DNA from: Alviniconcha marisindica
Lineage: Eukaryota; Mollusca; Gastropoda; Provannidae
Direction: 5' to 3'
Length of the DNA stretch: 64,000 nucleotides
Assembly: GCA_018857735.1 (NCBI GenBank)
Contig: JABMCL010002103.1
Span: forward strand, 1,230,001 to 1,294,000
The notes under the pieces were generated by a model that saw only the letters and a list, made by a program, of their open reading frames with translations, was not told the origin of the DNA and searched no databases. Positions 23,500-34,927 of the stretch are shown piece by piece; positions within the stretch are counted from its first letter, which is position 1; each line of letters opens with the position of its first letter. The position numbers and the translations under genes were made by a program.

Positions 23500-23851
23500 T
23501 TCATCTTCTTTATAGCGCCGTGCTGTCGTGTGTAACTAGTGCAGACATGTTCTCCTTGCACCTCGCTTGTCCCTTGCGGGAGATTCAGGTGGCCTTATCT
23601 GGGTAAGGCACAGCAGCCGCAAAGGCAGCGCTACCCATCTCTATCAGTGTGAGCAGTATTTTCTTCTTTCCAAACGTGGCATGGCTACGGGATTTTCAAC
23701 GTTGATGCATGCGATTGCCCACGAGGGCTGTGTGTCCATTGAAAGCGGACCCTGGCAAAAAAGCCCTTGTCACACCGGGGATCGAACCTGGCGTCAGAAC
23801 TGCGCCTGGCCTTTCGGTCCGTCGCTCCGCCCTCTGAACCACCGCGCCCCA
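23500..23851 (-). mobile_element. SINE S5, tRNA-headed
   Basis: Minus orientation. The head at the right end has A-box-like gcggtggttcagagggcgga and B-box-like ggttcgatccccgg. An unrelated body follows, and a tail ggcgctataaagaagatgaa at the left. Single copy in the window; full-length by structure but boundaries are approximate. Confidence 0.7.
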
Positions 23852-23959
23852 TAAGAATGCAATGTGCAGTAAGCAGCTGATGTAATGAGCGTGGAATACA
23901 ACGTTTAGCAAAGTCAGTTACTTAGTTCCTGTATGTTAACGTCCTCTCAACCACATCCT

Positions 23960-24425
23960 CCCAAGACGAATCACACATCCCATCAGGACGAGTCACACAT
24001 CCCCTCAGGACGAATCACACATCCTATCCGGATGAGTCACACATCCCCTCAGGACGAGTCACACATCCCCTCAGGACGAGTCACACATCCCCTCAGTATG
24101 AATGACACATCCACTCAGGACGAGTCACACATCCCCTCAGGACGAGTCACACATCCCCTCAGCATGAATGACACATCCACTCAGGACGAGTCACACATCC
24201 CCTCAGGACGAGTCATACATCCCCTCAGTATGAATGACACATCCACTCAGGACGAGTCACACATCCCCTCAGGACGAGTCACACATCCCCTCAGCATGAA
24301 TGACACATCCACTCAGGACGAGTCACACATCCCCTCAGGACGAGTCACACATCCCCTCAGTATGAATGACACATCCACTCAGGACGAGTCACACATCCCC
24401 TCAGGACGAGTCACACACCCCTTCA
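23960..24425. repeat. 22-bp minisatellite with 66-bp higher-order unit
   Basis: Units gacgagtcacacatcccctc+ag; every third copy is the variant tatgaatgacacatccactc+ag, giving a 66-bp higher-order repeat in about seven rounds. Open on plus as a consequence. Confidence 0.93.
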
Positions 24426-24613
24426 GGACTAATTATACATTCAAAACTGTTTTACACCAGTTCTACAGTTCTCCCAGTTCAACACACAAGTCTCTCAACC
24501 ACGAGCCAAAAGCTGGATCACAGTTCTGCATGGACACGGCGGCGTGCACAGTTCGCCGTGTAGCCGGGCGCAGCGCCATTCGAATGAGTTCCAAGCTGCG
24601 TCACTGTCAAAGA

Positions 24614-25054
24614 CACACTCCGAGCATCGCTTTCCGGCACCTTCCTCCAAACTCTGCCAGATTTAGTTACGCCACTGAAGGGGCACTCTTTATCTCCTCG
24701 CAGCTGTCCATGCAGCGACGCGGCCAGCGCCCTCCGAAAGGTTCGGGTACTAATATGACCGTAGAAGCAACCTAGCGCCAAAGCACGCACGTAAACATGA
24801 GGCGCATCCACCGCGGGTAAAAAGAGAGTTCCGTCTCGATTCAAACGATTGTGGTTTTATTTGTGCTGGTGTAAACTTTGTTGGCGGCTATAAAGGACAC
24901 GCCTTGTTTTATTTGACTTGTTTGTAACAAACTTACTACTGTTTGAGCACCAACAAAAACCTGCTCGTTAGCTGACAGTTTTCTGGACCCTATGGCGTAA
25001 CTAAATACGGCAGTGGTTGAAGGAAGGATGTCGTAAACCGGTGCTTGGAGTTTG
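24614..25054 (-). mobile_element. M1: 441-bp TIR element with 9-bp direct-repeat flanks
   Basis: Seen: left end cacactccgagcatcgc and right end (reverse complement) caaactccaagcaccgg are the starts of imperfect inverted repeats about 58 bp long, both continuing into atttagttacgcca-type sequence. The copy is flanked by a perfect direct repeat tgtcaaaga (24605-24613 and 25055-25063). No transposase frame. Inference: a non-autonomous DNA transposon (MITE-like). The 9-bp duplication would fit Mutator-like or some hAT-like elements, but the superfamily is not established. Other copies: 32455, 45977, 63900. Confidence 0.8.
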
Positions 25055-25311
25055 TGTCAAAGATTCCCGCGACTGTCGCGTTACGCCCAGCACGTGCAGT
25101 TCATGATGAAAGATACGAGTGATATATATGTAAAGCTGTGTAAAGAGAGATAAGTTATTTAAAGCTGTGTAAAGAGAGACGAGTGACGCGTTTCGCAATC
25201 CAGAACAGGAAAGAGCCATTGATGGACATTGCCGACCCTATCATTTCTATGCAATCAACCAGCCACTGTTTTGTGTTAGGTTTTTGTTGTTGTTGTTGTT
25301 GTTGTTGTTGT

Positions 25312-25625
25312 TAAGTAAGTAAACATGGTGCTTAACGTTCACAGAAACCATGGGGCTTATTAGGGACGGGGAGAAGGGTATATGGAGGTGGGGGAAGAGG
25401 GAGATTATATAGCTATCGCTACAGTCACCACCAGAATGACTCCTGCATTAAGATGGGCAGTGATGAGAGCCATTTTAATGTTTTAATAAATCTGAGGGAC
25501 AAATTCACCAGACAGTGTCCACAAAACACAACCTTTCTGAAGAAAAAGGAGAACCAAAAGCGGAATCGATCCGAGGCCCTTCTGCTTACCAGCCTAACGC
25601 CTTACCGCTAAGCCAAACCGGCCCA
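25312..25625 (-). mobile_element. SINE S2, nearly full length
   Basis: Minus orientation: tail taagtaagtaaac at left (reverse complement TTAC repeats); body with gattatatagctatcgctac; tRNA-like head at right (ggtttggcttagcggtaagg, then cggatcgattccg). The head shows substitutions in the B box. Preceded by (GTT)n at 25285-25311. Confidence 0.82.
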
Positions 25626-25664
25626 CCAACAGCTGTTTTTGTTTTGTGCTTGTTTTTTATCAGC

Positions 25665-25670
<6 letters not shown>

Positions 25671-25704
<34 letters not shown>

Positions 25705-25798
25705 ACACACAACACACACACATACACACACACACACACACACCACACACACACATACCACACACACACACACACAAAAAAAAACACAACACACACAC

Positions 25799-25855
<57 letters not shown>

Positions 25856-25880
25856 CCACCCACCCACACACACACACAAG

Positions 25881-25919
<39 letters not shown>

Positions 25920-25975
25920 TCCACACACACACACACCACACCACACCACACACACACACACACACACACACTCTT

Positions 25976-26016
<41 letters not shown>

Positions 26017-26017
26017 G
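25671..26017. repeat. Compound (CA)n microsatellite
   Basis: About 350 bp of CA repeats broken by cc, aaaaa and ctctt interruptions. Abuts the head of SINE S2. Confidence 0.95.
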
Positions 26018-26579
26018 TAATTTTGTTCTCGTCCCCCGTTGCCTAATTAAGGGTGTAGTTTAAATAAAAAGTCGTTGTGTAGTATTCCGGTCGGCAGGGC
26101 AGCCTGCTGGCGACACGAGGGGCGGGGGGTCTGGTTGGCAGCAACTTGTACGGTTCTTGTTTTTATTGCCTACTCTGCCTGCTCGACTCAACCACGGCAC
26201 GGGCCCGCACTCAAAGCGCGAACCATCGGCACGGAAATGTCGAGAGGTGTGAAAGGCGACGACAGCAGCGTGCTGGTGGCGGCAAGCCGTTTGTTCCCCG
26301 CACGATTAGCTGATCGCCTGTCAAAACGTCATCTCCTGGACCGCGCGGTTTTGTTCGCCGTGACCGCAGTGCGCAACCGGGCGTGACATGGCTGTAGTGT
26401 TTCAGATAGGCCCGAGTGCCGGCCGGAACTGTTTCCGCTCTTCAGCGAAACGGTCGGTAGTTGCTCAAGGTAGCACTACAAATATCCAGCATTTGTGGTT
26501 TTTTGTTTTTTGTTGTTGTTCTTTTTTCTCTCTCAGTTGATATGTTATTGTTGCTCCAAGCTGTAGCTCTTCTTCTTCT

Positions 26580-26582
<3 letters not shown>
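26018..26582. other. Unassigned sequence, GC-rich in part
   Basis: A plus frame 26075-26386 (103 codons) in GC-rich DNA has a short hydrophobic run (TCTVLVFIAYSA) but no recognisable family, so it is not called as a gene. T-rich after 26490. Confidence 0.4.

Positions 26583-26662
<80 letters not shown>
26583..26662. repeat. (CT)n microsatellite
   Basis: About 80 bp of CT after a short (CTT)n. Confidence 0.95.
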
Positions 26663-26667
<5 letters not shown>

Positions 26668-27004
26668 CTACTGCTGCTGTCCCCAGTTTAAAATTAAAAA
26701 AAGTTATAGCAATGCAGAACAATGCCGCCAGACTCATTTTCCGAACCTCCAGATCCGCCCACGCCACATCTTAGTATCGTCACTGGCTACCTAGTGAGCA
26801 GGGAATCGAATACAAAGTTTATTTGCACTGCTTTAAGATCATCTCTGATCAAGCCCCTATCTACCTTTCAGACCTTCCCAGCTGCTCCGCTCTTCTCCAA
26901 ACACCCGAGTGATCAGAATGCCCTTGTTCCGCTTAGAGTGCAGTGGTCAGCGCTCCTTCTCTTACCGGCCCCCAACCAGCTGCAGCCAGCTCCCTGCTTC
27001 CGTC

Positions 27005-27815
27005 CGTCACGCTGCCTGTGTCACTTCTGTCATACCGTCACGTTGCCTGTCTCACTTCTGTCATACCGTCACGCTGCCTGTGTCACTTCTTTCACACCGT
27101 CACGCTGCCTGTGTCACTTCTTTCATACCGTCACGCTGCCTGTGTCACTTCTTTCACACCATCACGCTGCCTGTGTCACTTCTTTCACACCGTCAGCCTG
27201 CCTGTGTCACTTCTTTCATACCGTCACGCTGCCTACGTCACTTCTTTCATACCGTCACGCTGCCTGCGTCACTTCTTTCATACCGTCACGCTGACTGCGT
27301 CACTTCTTTCATACCGTCACGCTGCCTACGTCACTTCTTTCATACCGTCACGCTGCCTGCGTCACCTCTTTCAACCGTCACGCTGCCTGTGTCACCTCTT
27401 TCAACTGTCACGCTGCCTGTGTCACCTCTTTCAACCGTCAGGCTGCCTGTGTCACTTCTTTCAACCGTCAGGCTGCCTGTGTCACTTCTTTCATACCGTC
27501 ACGCTGCCTGTGTCACTTCTTTCACACCGTCAGCCTGCCTGTGTCACTTCTTTCACACCATCAGCCTGCCTGTTTCACTTCTTTCATCCCGTCACGCTGC
27601 CTGTGTCATTTCTATCATACCGTCACGCTACCTGTGTCACTTCTTTCATACCGTCACGCTGCCTACGTCACTTCTTTCATACCGTCACGCTGCCTATGTC
27701 ACCTCTTTCAACCGTCAGGCTGCCTGTGTCACTTCTTTCAACCGTCAGGCTGCCTGTGTCACTTCTTTCATACTGTCAGCCTGCCTGTGTCACTTCTTTC
27801 ATACCGTCAGGCACA
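27005..27815. repeat. 31-bp minisatellite inside a LINE remnant
   Basis: About 26 copies of acgctgcctgtgtcacttct plus ttcataccgtc. The first unit corresponds to the LINE codons SVRHAACVTS, so the array seems to have grown from LINE coding sequence. Confidence 0.9.
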
Positions 27816-27899
27816 GGCTGCCCATGACACTTCTTACATATCTTCCTCAAAAACCGTTCTCCTTTCAAAAACCCTTTCTTCAGTCCCTCTGTCGTGAGA

Positions 27900-27911
27900 T
27901 ACGCGCGCGCG

Positions 27912-27996
<85 letters not shown>
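27900..27996. repeat. (GT)n microsatellite
   Basis: About 85 bp GT, preceded by a (GC)n block. Confidence 0.95.
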
Positions 27997-28125
27997 ATGT
28001 GCATATGTGTGTTACATTTGAATCTTTGTTGTCAAAAAATATGCATGTATGTTTGAAAGAATTTGAAAGGGCTTAGGGCCAGTTCGGGTCCGGAGAGCCC
28101 ATTATTATCATTATTGTTATTATTC

Positions 28126-28541
28126 TCCTGTAAACTTGAAAACTTAAGCGGATCTGCGCCGAAAAATCATCATGGATCCTTTGGGTGAAAATGCAATCAG
28201 ATATACACACATAGCAATAAGATGTAGAAACATAGCAATAAGATGTAGACACATAGCAATAAGATGTAGACACATAGCAATTACTTTGTCACTCGATGTT
28301 CCATCCTCTTTAATCGACGTTTGAATGTCGCAAAAACACCACCGTGAGTGCTGCCATGTTGGCAGTCTGTACAGTGTAATGAAAAGGTCGGCATGTGTAG
28401 AGATAGGTTACGTCACGCACCAAACTTGTCTGTTCTTTATTGAAAAAGAGCGGGGAAAAAACCCGTGCGTTTTCACTTCTCCTCCCGGATTGGCTCCACA
28501 CTTGCAACGCTAAATCTGACTCGTGTTGTTGTTGTTGTTGA

Positions 28542-28575
<34 letters not shown>

Positions 28576-28605
28576 GGTGGTGGTGGTAGTAGTGGTGGTA
28601 TTGGG
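28126..28605. other. Unassigned sequence with small repeats
   Basis: Four copies of a 21-bp unit acatagcaataagatgtaga+c (28207-28282), and a triplet run gtt/gat/ggt (28526-28600). No gene recognised. Confidence 0.6.
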
Positions 28606-28639
28606 GGTGTACAAGTGTCGCAATTTTATTAAATTAAAT

Positions 28640-28860
28640 AAAGCGTCCAATTAACAATCTTCCAAGCACCGAACAAGCTGTAAAAACCCAACCAAAACAA
28701 GACAAGTCTTTTTCTTTCATTTTTTCATCGTTTTTGATCGTTTCTACGTGTCGTTTTGTAGCTCGATAAAGGGGATTTCCCCGAAAATGTGCATACTGTG
28801 TGTCCATGTTAAAATGAATAAGCGTTCGTTTGAACCCTTTTGTGTTTGGATTTTGACTAC
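28640..28860 (+). repeat. Dispersed repeat, relative of the 34645-34927 insertion
   Basis: 28715-28855 matches the reverse complement of 34684-34830. Shared features are catcgtttttgatcgtt-type sequence, aaggggatttccccgaaaat and gaacccttttgtgtttgga. Ends are not clear here. Confidence 0.7.
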
Positions 28861-29041
28861 AGTGTCGGAGCCGCGTTTACTTTAGACACCTAGTTTTGCT
28901 TAGATTGTGACAGCGAAATATTACTATATGGGTACAGCTGGCCCATTATTGGAGTAAGGTTGGCCCAATACAGAGAATAATCTAATCGGATCACTGATCG
29001 ATTCAGGAGAAACTAAAGCCTCATGAGGATCAGAGCTTCAG

Positions 29042-29238
<197 letters not shown>

Positions 29239-29241
<3 letters not shown>

Positions 29242-29869
29242 GTTTTGTTGTTTTTGTTTTGTTGTTGTTGTTTGGGGGAGGGGGAGTTAGAAACTATTTC
29301 ACGTAGATAAAAAGAAATTTGGTGTGCGCATGTTACTGCTCATTTTCTTGATTTGAGTTCAAAAATCTTTGCTGAAAATATATTTTCGGAGAGTTACGAC
29401 CCTTTGTGGCGGGGGATAGTGATCAAATAAATTCAAACTTCATAAATTACATCAAGTCCAAGCACAAAATAACTATAACTTAAATTCACTATTAAAGCTG
29501 TTCTAAACATTTCTACTGAAGACTTCCATAAATAAATAAAATATATTAAAAAAATCACATGATTTTCAGATTGCTCCAACCCCGGCACTCGCCCTCACAG
29601 CCACAGTCACAAAGCTACCCCCACCCACACACACACACACACGCATGCACGCAACGCGCACATGACTAAAACAAAAACTTGTGTCTCTTTGTAAGCTGAC
29701 AGTTTCAATTAACCCTTTCACTGCCCCAACCTGAAAATTTCTGGGCTGAAAGATGCACGGACGTGTCTGCATAAGCAATGAGCAGTCAGCGTACATCGGG
29801 TCAAAGTAGCTCCTTGCAAAACCCCTCCCGACGTGCGCTGACTGCTCACTGCTTATGAATCCACTGCAG
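29239..29869. other. Unassigned AT-rich sequence
   Basis: No gene or recognised element. A near-palindromic pair occurs: agcaatgagcagtcagcg (about 29773) and cgctgactgctcactgct (about 29837), about 45 bp apart. Confidence 0.5.
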
Positions 29870-30115
29870 GTAAACGCACATGCACCCTACGTATGTGGCT
29901 TCGAATAAAGTGACAATTTAATCCGGTGCATGGTTGTATGGTGTACACAGAACGTGCGCGGAGGCAGCAGCAGTTTCACGTGGCACCAGCCATGTAACAA
30001 CCAAACAGCGCTGTAAGTACACCACTTTGGTAGATTTAAAAAAGAAAAGACAAAAAGAAAAAGGGAGAGAGAAAGAAAAAAAAAGCGCGGTGCAGAGCTA
30101 CAGTCACTCATTCAG
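29870..30115 (+). mobile_element. SINE S1 fragment without tRNA head
   Basis: Plus orientation, middle and 3' part of S1: gtatgtggcttcgaataaag, tgtatggtgtacacagaacg, and cagcgctgtaagtacaccac, ending near the tcactcattcagagtc segment. An A/G-rich expansion at 30040-30085 replaces the normal short A run. Confidence 0.75.
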
Positions 30116-30197
30116 AGTCGGATACCCCTAGAGCGCAATGGGTCTTGCCCCTCCCCCGCCCCCCCCTTTAAAAATTCCCTCATTTTTCCCCAGGTGA

Positions 30198-30520
30198 TTT
30201 TCCACGTTGAGCTGTTTAAAAAGTTCCTGACGTCATGGTTTATTGCCCCGTCACGTGATGCACTGTGCTGGTGCTGCGCTACGTTGAGCTGTTTAAAAAG
30301 TTCCTGACGTCATTTGGGTTTTTTGCCCCGTCACGTGATGCACTGTGCTGGTGCTGCGCTACATTGAGCTGTTTAAAAAGTTCCTAACGTCATGGTTTAT
30401 TGCCCCGTCACGTGATGCACTGTGCTGGTGCTGCGCTACGTTGAGCTGTTTAAAAAGTTCCTAACGTCATGGTTTATTGCCCCGACACGTGATGCACTGT
30501 GCTGGTGCTGCGCTACTGCA
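30198..30520. repeat. 77-bp tandem repeat, four copies, with CRE and E-box
   Basis: Four copies of a 77-bp unit (gttgagctgtttaaaaagtt ... gcactgtgctggtgctgcg). Each has cacgtg in gtcacgtgat (cacacgtga-like in the last), and the first two have a perfect CRE tgacgtca (30228-30235, 30305-30312); later copies have taacgtca. Could be a small regulatory repeat; no activity is shown. Confidence 0.85.
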
Positions 30521-30664
30521 GCCCTACGCTCTGTGTCGCTGATCCCGTCGTTTCCTTGCCTAATTACAGTGTGTGAACGCACCCTGAGGTTGCTTCCAAC
30601 CGGCGATGAACACTGTCGTCTGTATTCCGCTTACTGTAACGGTTCACGGCGGTGCTGTTTGAGG

Positions 30665-31055
30665 TGTGAACCCCAAAGGCAAAGCAGGTGTGAACCCCAA
30701 AGGCAAAGCAGATGTGAACCCCAAAGGCAAAGCATGTATGAACCCCAAAGGCAAAGCAGGTGTGAACCCCAAAGGCAAAGCAGGTGTGAACCCCAAAGGC
30801 AAAGCAGGTGTGAACCCCAAAGACAAAGCCGGTGTGAACCCCACAGGCAAAGCAGGTATGAACCCCAAAGGCAATGCGGGTGTGAACACCAAAGGCAAAG
30901 CAGGTATAAACCCCAAAGGCAAAGCAGGTGTGAACCCCAAAGGCAAAGCTGGTGTGAACCCCAAAGGCAAAGCCGGTGTGAACCCCAAAGGCAAAGCAGG
31001 TATGAACCCCAAAGGCAAAGCAGGTATGAACCCCAAAGTCAAAGCAGACAGCCAG
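30665..31055. repeat. 24-bp minisatellite
   Basis: About 16 copies of aaccccaaaggcaaagcagg+tgtg. Open on both strands (VNPKGKAG plus, ALPLGFTP minus). It falls inside a longer plus frame, 30422-31909, that also crosses two unrelated arrays, which argues against a real gene. Confidence 0.92.
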
Positions 31056-31431
31056 TGGTAGGGTGTAGCAGGAAATGTGCCGTCAGTGCTCCACACAAAG
31101 GCCGCTTCAAAAGTCAGCACAGAATCAGCAATGGTGCTTTCCAGTCGCTAGTGGGTTTACCAGGTTCGGCTTTTTGTTACTCTTTCAAAGAGTGGACCAC
31201 ATGTGACTATGCGCTCCCTTTGGATAACGGGAACAGCCCTGGCCTAGTTACCTCCTTAATAAAGGCATTCGGTCTATTAATTCGTTTGACAGCGAGAGAG
31301 AGAGACAGACAGACAGTCAGACAGAGACAGACAGAGACACAGAGAGAGACAGAGACAGAGAGAGACACAGAGAGAGAGAGAGACAGAGAGAGAGAGAGAC
31401 AGAGAGAGAGAGAGACAGAGAGAGAGACGGA

Positions 31432-31463
<32 letters not shown>

Positions 31464-31507
31464 AAGGGAAGGGGTCTCTGCGTGTTACGGCTCAGTTCGG
31501 AAAACAG
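31056..31507. other. Unique sequence then (GAGACA)n/(GA)n
   Basis: 31056-31288 is unassigned. 31289-31465 is a GA/GACA microsatellite. Confidence 0.7.
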
Positions 31508-32268
31508 TGCCAGCTTACACCAGTGGAAAGTACCAGCATACACCAGTGGAAAGTGCCAGCATACACCAGTGGAAAGTGCCTGCATACACCAGTGGAAAGT
31601 GCCTGCATACACCAGTGGAAAGTGCCAGCTTACACCAGTGGAAAGTGCCAGCTTACACCAGTGGAAAGTGCCTGCATACACCATTGGAAAGTGCCTGCAT
31701 ACACCAGTGGAAAGTGCCAGCATACACCAGTGGAAAGTGCCAGCATACACCAGTGGAAAGTGCCTGCATACACCAGTGGAAAGTGCCAGCATACACCAGT
31801 GGAAAGTGCCAGCATACACCAGTGGAAAGTGCCAGCATACACCAATGGAAACAGTGCTGATATACCCCAGGTGCAGACACCTGTGCTAGGATACCCCGGG
31901 TGGAGATAATGCCAGCATACCCCAGGTGGACATAGTGGCAGCCTACCCCAGGTGGAAACGGTGCCAGCATACCCCAGGTGGAAACAGTGGCACCCTACCC
32001 CAGGTGGAAACAGTGGCACCCTACCCCAGGTGGAAACAGTGGCACCCTACCCCAGGTGGAGACAGTGGCAGCCTACCCCAGGTGGAAACAGTGGCACCCT
32101 ACCCCAGGTGGAAACAGTGGCACCCTACCCCAGGTGGAAACAGTGGCACCCTACCCCAGGTGGAGACAGTGGCAGCCTACCCCAGGTGGAAACGGTGCCA
32201 GCATACCCCAGGTGGAAACAGTGGCACCCTACCCCAGGTGGAAACAGTGGCAGCCTACCCCAGGTGGC
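31508..32268. repeat. Adjacent 23-bp and 26-27 bp minisatellites of one lineage
   Basis: 31508-31855: about 15 copies of ccagcatacaccagtggaaa+gtg. 31865-32268: about 15 copies of ccccaggtggaaacagtggc plus accctac. Intermediate copies at 31860-31985 carry both features, so the second array arose from the first. Confidence 0.92.
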
Positions 32269-32392
32269 CATAATTTGGGCCTCAAGTGAAGGAGCATCAT
32301 GAGACCAAGCTAGCAATACAAGGGAAACTGAGAGCGAATGAGAGATAGATACACACATAGACAGACACAGAAAGAGAAAGACAGACAAGCAC

Positions 32393-32393
<1 letters not shown>

Positions 32394-32454
<61 letters not shown>
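32394..32454. repeat. (CA)n microsatellite split by element M1
   Basis: About 60 bp CA; a further CA block at 32894-32912 continues on the other side of M1. Confidence 0.9.
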
Positions 32455-32457
<3 letters not shown>

Positions 32458-32893
32458 ACTCCAAGCACTGGTTTACGACATCCTTCCTTCAACCACTGCC
32501 GTATTTAGTTACGCCATAGGGTCCAGAAAACTGTCAGCTAACGAGCAGATTTTTTGGTGGTGCTCAAACAGTAGTACTTTTGTTACAAACGACTCAAATA
32601 AAACAAGGCGTGTCATTTATAGCCGCCAACAAAGTTTACACCAGCACAAATAAAAACACAATCGTTTGAAACGAGACGGAACTCTCTTTTTTACCCGGGG
32701 TGGATGCGCCTCATGTTTACGTGCGTGCTTTGGCGCTAGGTTGCTTCTACAGTCATATTAGTACCCGAACCTTTCGGAGGGCGTTGACCGCGTCGGTGGA
32801 CAGCTGCGCGGAGATAAAGAGTGCCCCTTCAATGGCGTAACTAAATCTGGCAGAGTTTGGAGGAAGGTGCCGAAAAGCGATGCTCGGAGCGTC
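32455..32893 (+). mobile_element. M1 TIR element, copy 2
   Basis: About 439 bp, same ends as the 24614 copy (ctccaagcactggtttacg ... gatgctcggagcg). Inserted in a CA microsatellite, so the target duplication cannot be separated from the repeat. No coding capacity. Confidence 0.8.
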
Positions 32894-32912
32894 ACACACA
32901 CACACACACACA

Positions 32913-33165
32913 CACTACACCACCCCGTTTGTCTGTCGATTTCTGGTCCTGTCTGATTAAGAGAATTAAAACAAATCTGTGTGAAACGTGTCTCCCTTTG
33001 CAGTGTTGACTGATGACGTTTACAGGGTTAACTGATGACGTTTACAGGGTTGACTGATGACTCTTACACCTGATAACGTTTTCAATGTTGACTGATGACA
33101 TTTGCATTGTTCACAGATGACGCTTACATCTGATGACGTTTAGTGTTGACTGGTGACGCTTACAT
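32913..33165. repeat. Short minisatellite, about 20-22 bp units
   Basis: From about 33005: six to eight diverged copies of ttgactgatgacgtttac. 32913-33004 is unassigned. Confidence 0.75.
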
Positions 33166-33405
33166 TTGTTTCGTTTCTCACTGTGTTGGGAGAATACAGT
33201 TGTGTGCGTGCGTGGGGGTGGGGTGGGTGTTGTTGTTTTGTTTTGTTTTCACTCAGTCTTCCAAAAAGATGTCTGATGCCATGAATAATGACACTAACAG
33301 AAACACGTACATAGAGACGCTGTGGCGTTTGGCTGTATCAAACTGTTTGGGCGCCTGTCTTTCTGTTCGTCTGTTGGCTGCCCCCCCCCACCCCCCCCCC
33401 CCCAC

Positions 33406-33466
<61 letters not shown>

Positions 33467-33568
33467 GTGTGGGTGTAGTGTAGTGTTTTGGTTTTGGTTT
33501 GTCTTTGTGCAAATGTACTTTCTGAGAATGTTATTGCTTCATTTTTCACTCTGTCCCCCCCCCCCCCC

Positions 33569-33603
<35 letters not shown>

Positions 33604-33610
33604 CATAATT
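33166..33610. repeat. Poly-C and (CT)n tracts
   Basis: Poly-C at 33386-33404 and about 33555-33579, and (CT)n at 33411-33464 and 33580-33602, separated by gtgtagtgttttggttttgg. Not a gene. Confidence 0.85.
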
Positions 33611-34644
33611 TCTACTATTTTATTACTATGTTGCATGTTGTTCATCGGAATGTGTAGCATTTGTATAGCAAGGTTCCTGATCCGTGTGTATTCCTCAGCC
33701 AGTCAACACCTGGCTATAGCATCTTTGGTATCACAGAGTCACGACTAGACTCCTGAATTTCTGACCAGCATATTAGCATTCCTGCTGTTGTATTTCGAGA
33801 AAATATGCAACAGTTATTGGACAGACTAGTATTGCAGTATACATGCACAACTCCATTGCAGACATTACACACAGGCGTCAAGATCTTGAAAGTGACCTTG
33901 TTGAATGCATTTGGCTTGAACAGAAACCAGCTATGAACGCCCCTGATGTTTCTGTGTGCTTTTTGTTCACAAATCCTTTTGTTTCTTAAGAATGGCTCAA
34001 CGACTTTGTTCACACGTTCGGTTCGATAACATTCATACTGTTAAACCTCATGTTTATATTGTTATACTAGGAGATTTTGATATTGATCTACTAAAGCCAC
34101 ACTCCTCCTGGGACTCGATTATTACACTCCTAGGCTTACCCCAGCTTCTGTAATCGTCTACGAGAATAACACAGACGCCTGCTACTCCTATTGACCATAT
34201 AATTATACACAAACAACCCAGACGTTACGACAGAGGTCAGTGTACCTGACCTGAGCATAAGTGACCATTGTCCCATCTCATGTGCGAGATCGATTAAGTT
34301 TCCAGAATGTGCGCCTAAAACCCATTCATACAGATCATTTCGGTCTTTTAAACATTTTCATAGACTGCCTTTTGCACTGACCTGTACTGGGCCCGGTTCA
34401 CTCAAGTCATGAAGTGTACTGATCCCGACAAAGCCTTGGCGATATGGTGCAATGTCTATCTCACTGTTGTCAATAGACAGGCACCTTTAAAGCGCAAGCG
34501 GGTAAAGCATCCGAAGTTACGGCCACGGCTTAGCAAAGACATCAGGTAACAATGGCAGAGAGAGAGAAATTAAAGAGAGAGAAAAAATGTTTCCCCGAAT
34601 ATAAGAAACTAAGAAATAAAGGTTAAAAAAATCTTATGAGAAAA

Positions 34645-34927
34645 AAATCTGAGACAGAATGACTACTAGCGTTCTAAAACAAGATCCAAACACAAAAAGG
34701 TTCAAAACAACGCTTATTTGTTATAACACGGACACACAATATGCAAATTTTCGGGGAAATCCCCTTCGTCAAGCCACAAAACGACACTTAAACAACAGTT
34801 AAACGGTTAAAAACGATGAAAAAATGAGAAAGAAACGTATCGGCTTTTTGTTGTTTTTTGGATCTATTGTCGCTTGGAGGAAGATTTGTAGGCGTGACAA
34901 TGACGACTTGAACCTTTCTGTGTTAGG
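34645..34927. mobile_element. 283-bp insertion in the LINE with 14-bp target-site duplication
   Basis: Seen: atcttatgagaaaa stands at 34631-34644 and again at 34928-34941, and the LINE reading frame (NLMRKAKKEY) is continuous once the insert is removed. The insert contains a near-perfect inverted pair: gatccaaacacaaaaaggtt+caa (34683) and ttgaacctttctgtgttagg+atc (34908), 21 of 23 positions. Related sequence at 28715-28855. It may be a SINE-like or TIR element; the type is unresolved. Confidence 0.8.

Larger units (their letters stand above)
26690..28125 (+). pseudogene. Non-LTR retrotransposon C-terminal coding remnant and 3' end, expanded by tandem repeats
   Basis: Plus strand. MQNNAARLIFRTSRSAHAT and IEYKVYLHCFKIISDQAPIY with YLSDL match the familiar C-terminal stretch of LINE reverse transcriptases (QNxAARL...HWLP...APxYLSDLL). 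The frame is interrupted near 26775. The conserved QLPASVRHA motif at about 26990 runs straight into a 31-bp minisatellite (27005-27815). A diverged continuation follows, then a GT microsatellite, and a LINE-like end (gggcttagggccag ... gagcccattattatca) near 28125. Dead copy. Confidence 0.75.

Noticed and set aside
26075..26386. 103-aa plus ORF with a hydrophobic run as a secreted protein gene
   Set aside because: No recognisable family, ordinary ORF length for GC-rich DNA, and no clear splice or polyadenylation context.
30422..31909. 495-aa plus-strand ORF as a gene
   Set aside because: Crosses three unrelated low-complexity arrays (77-bp, 24-bp and GA/23-bp); the opposite strand is equally open.
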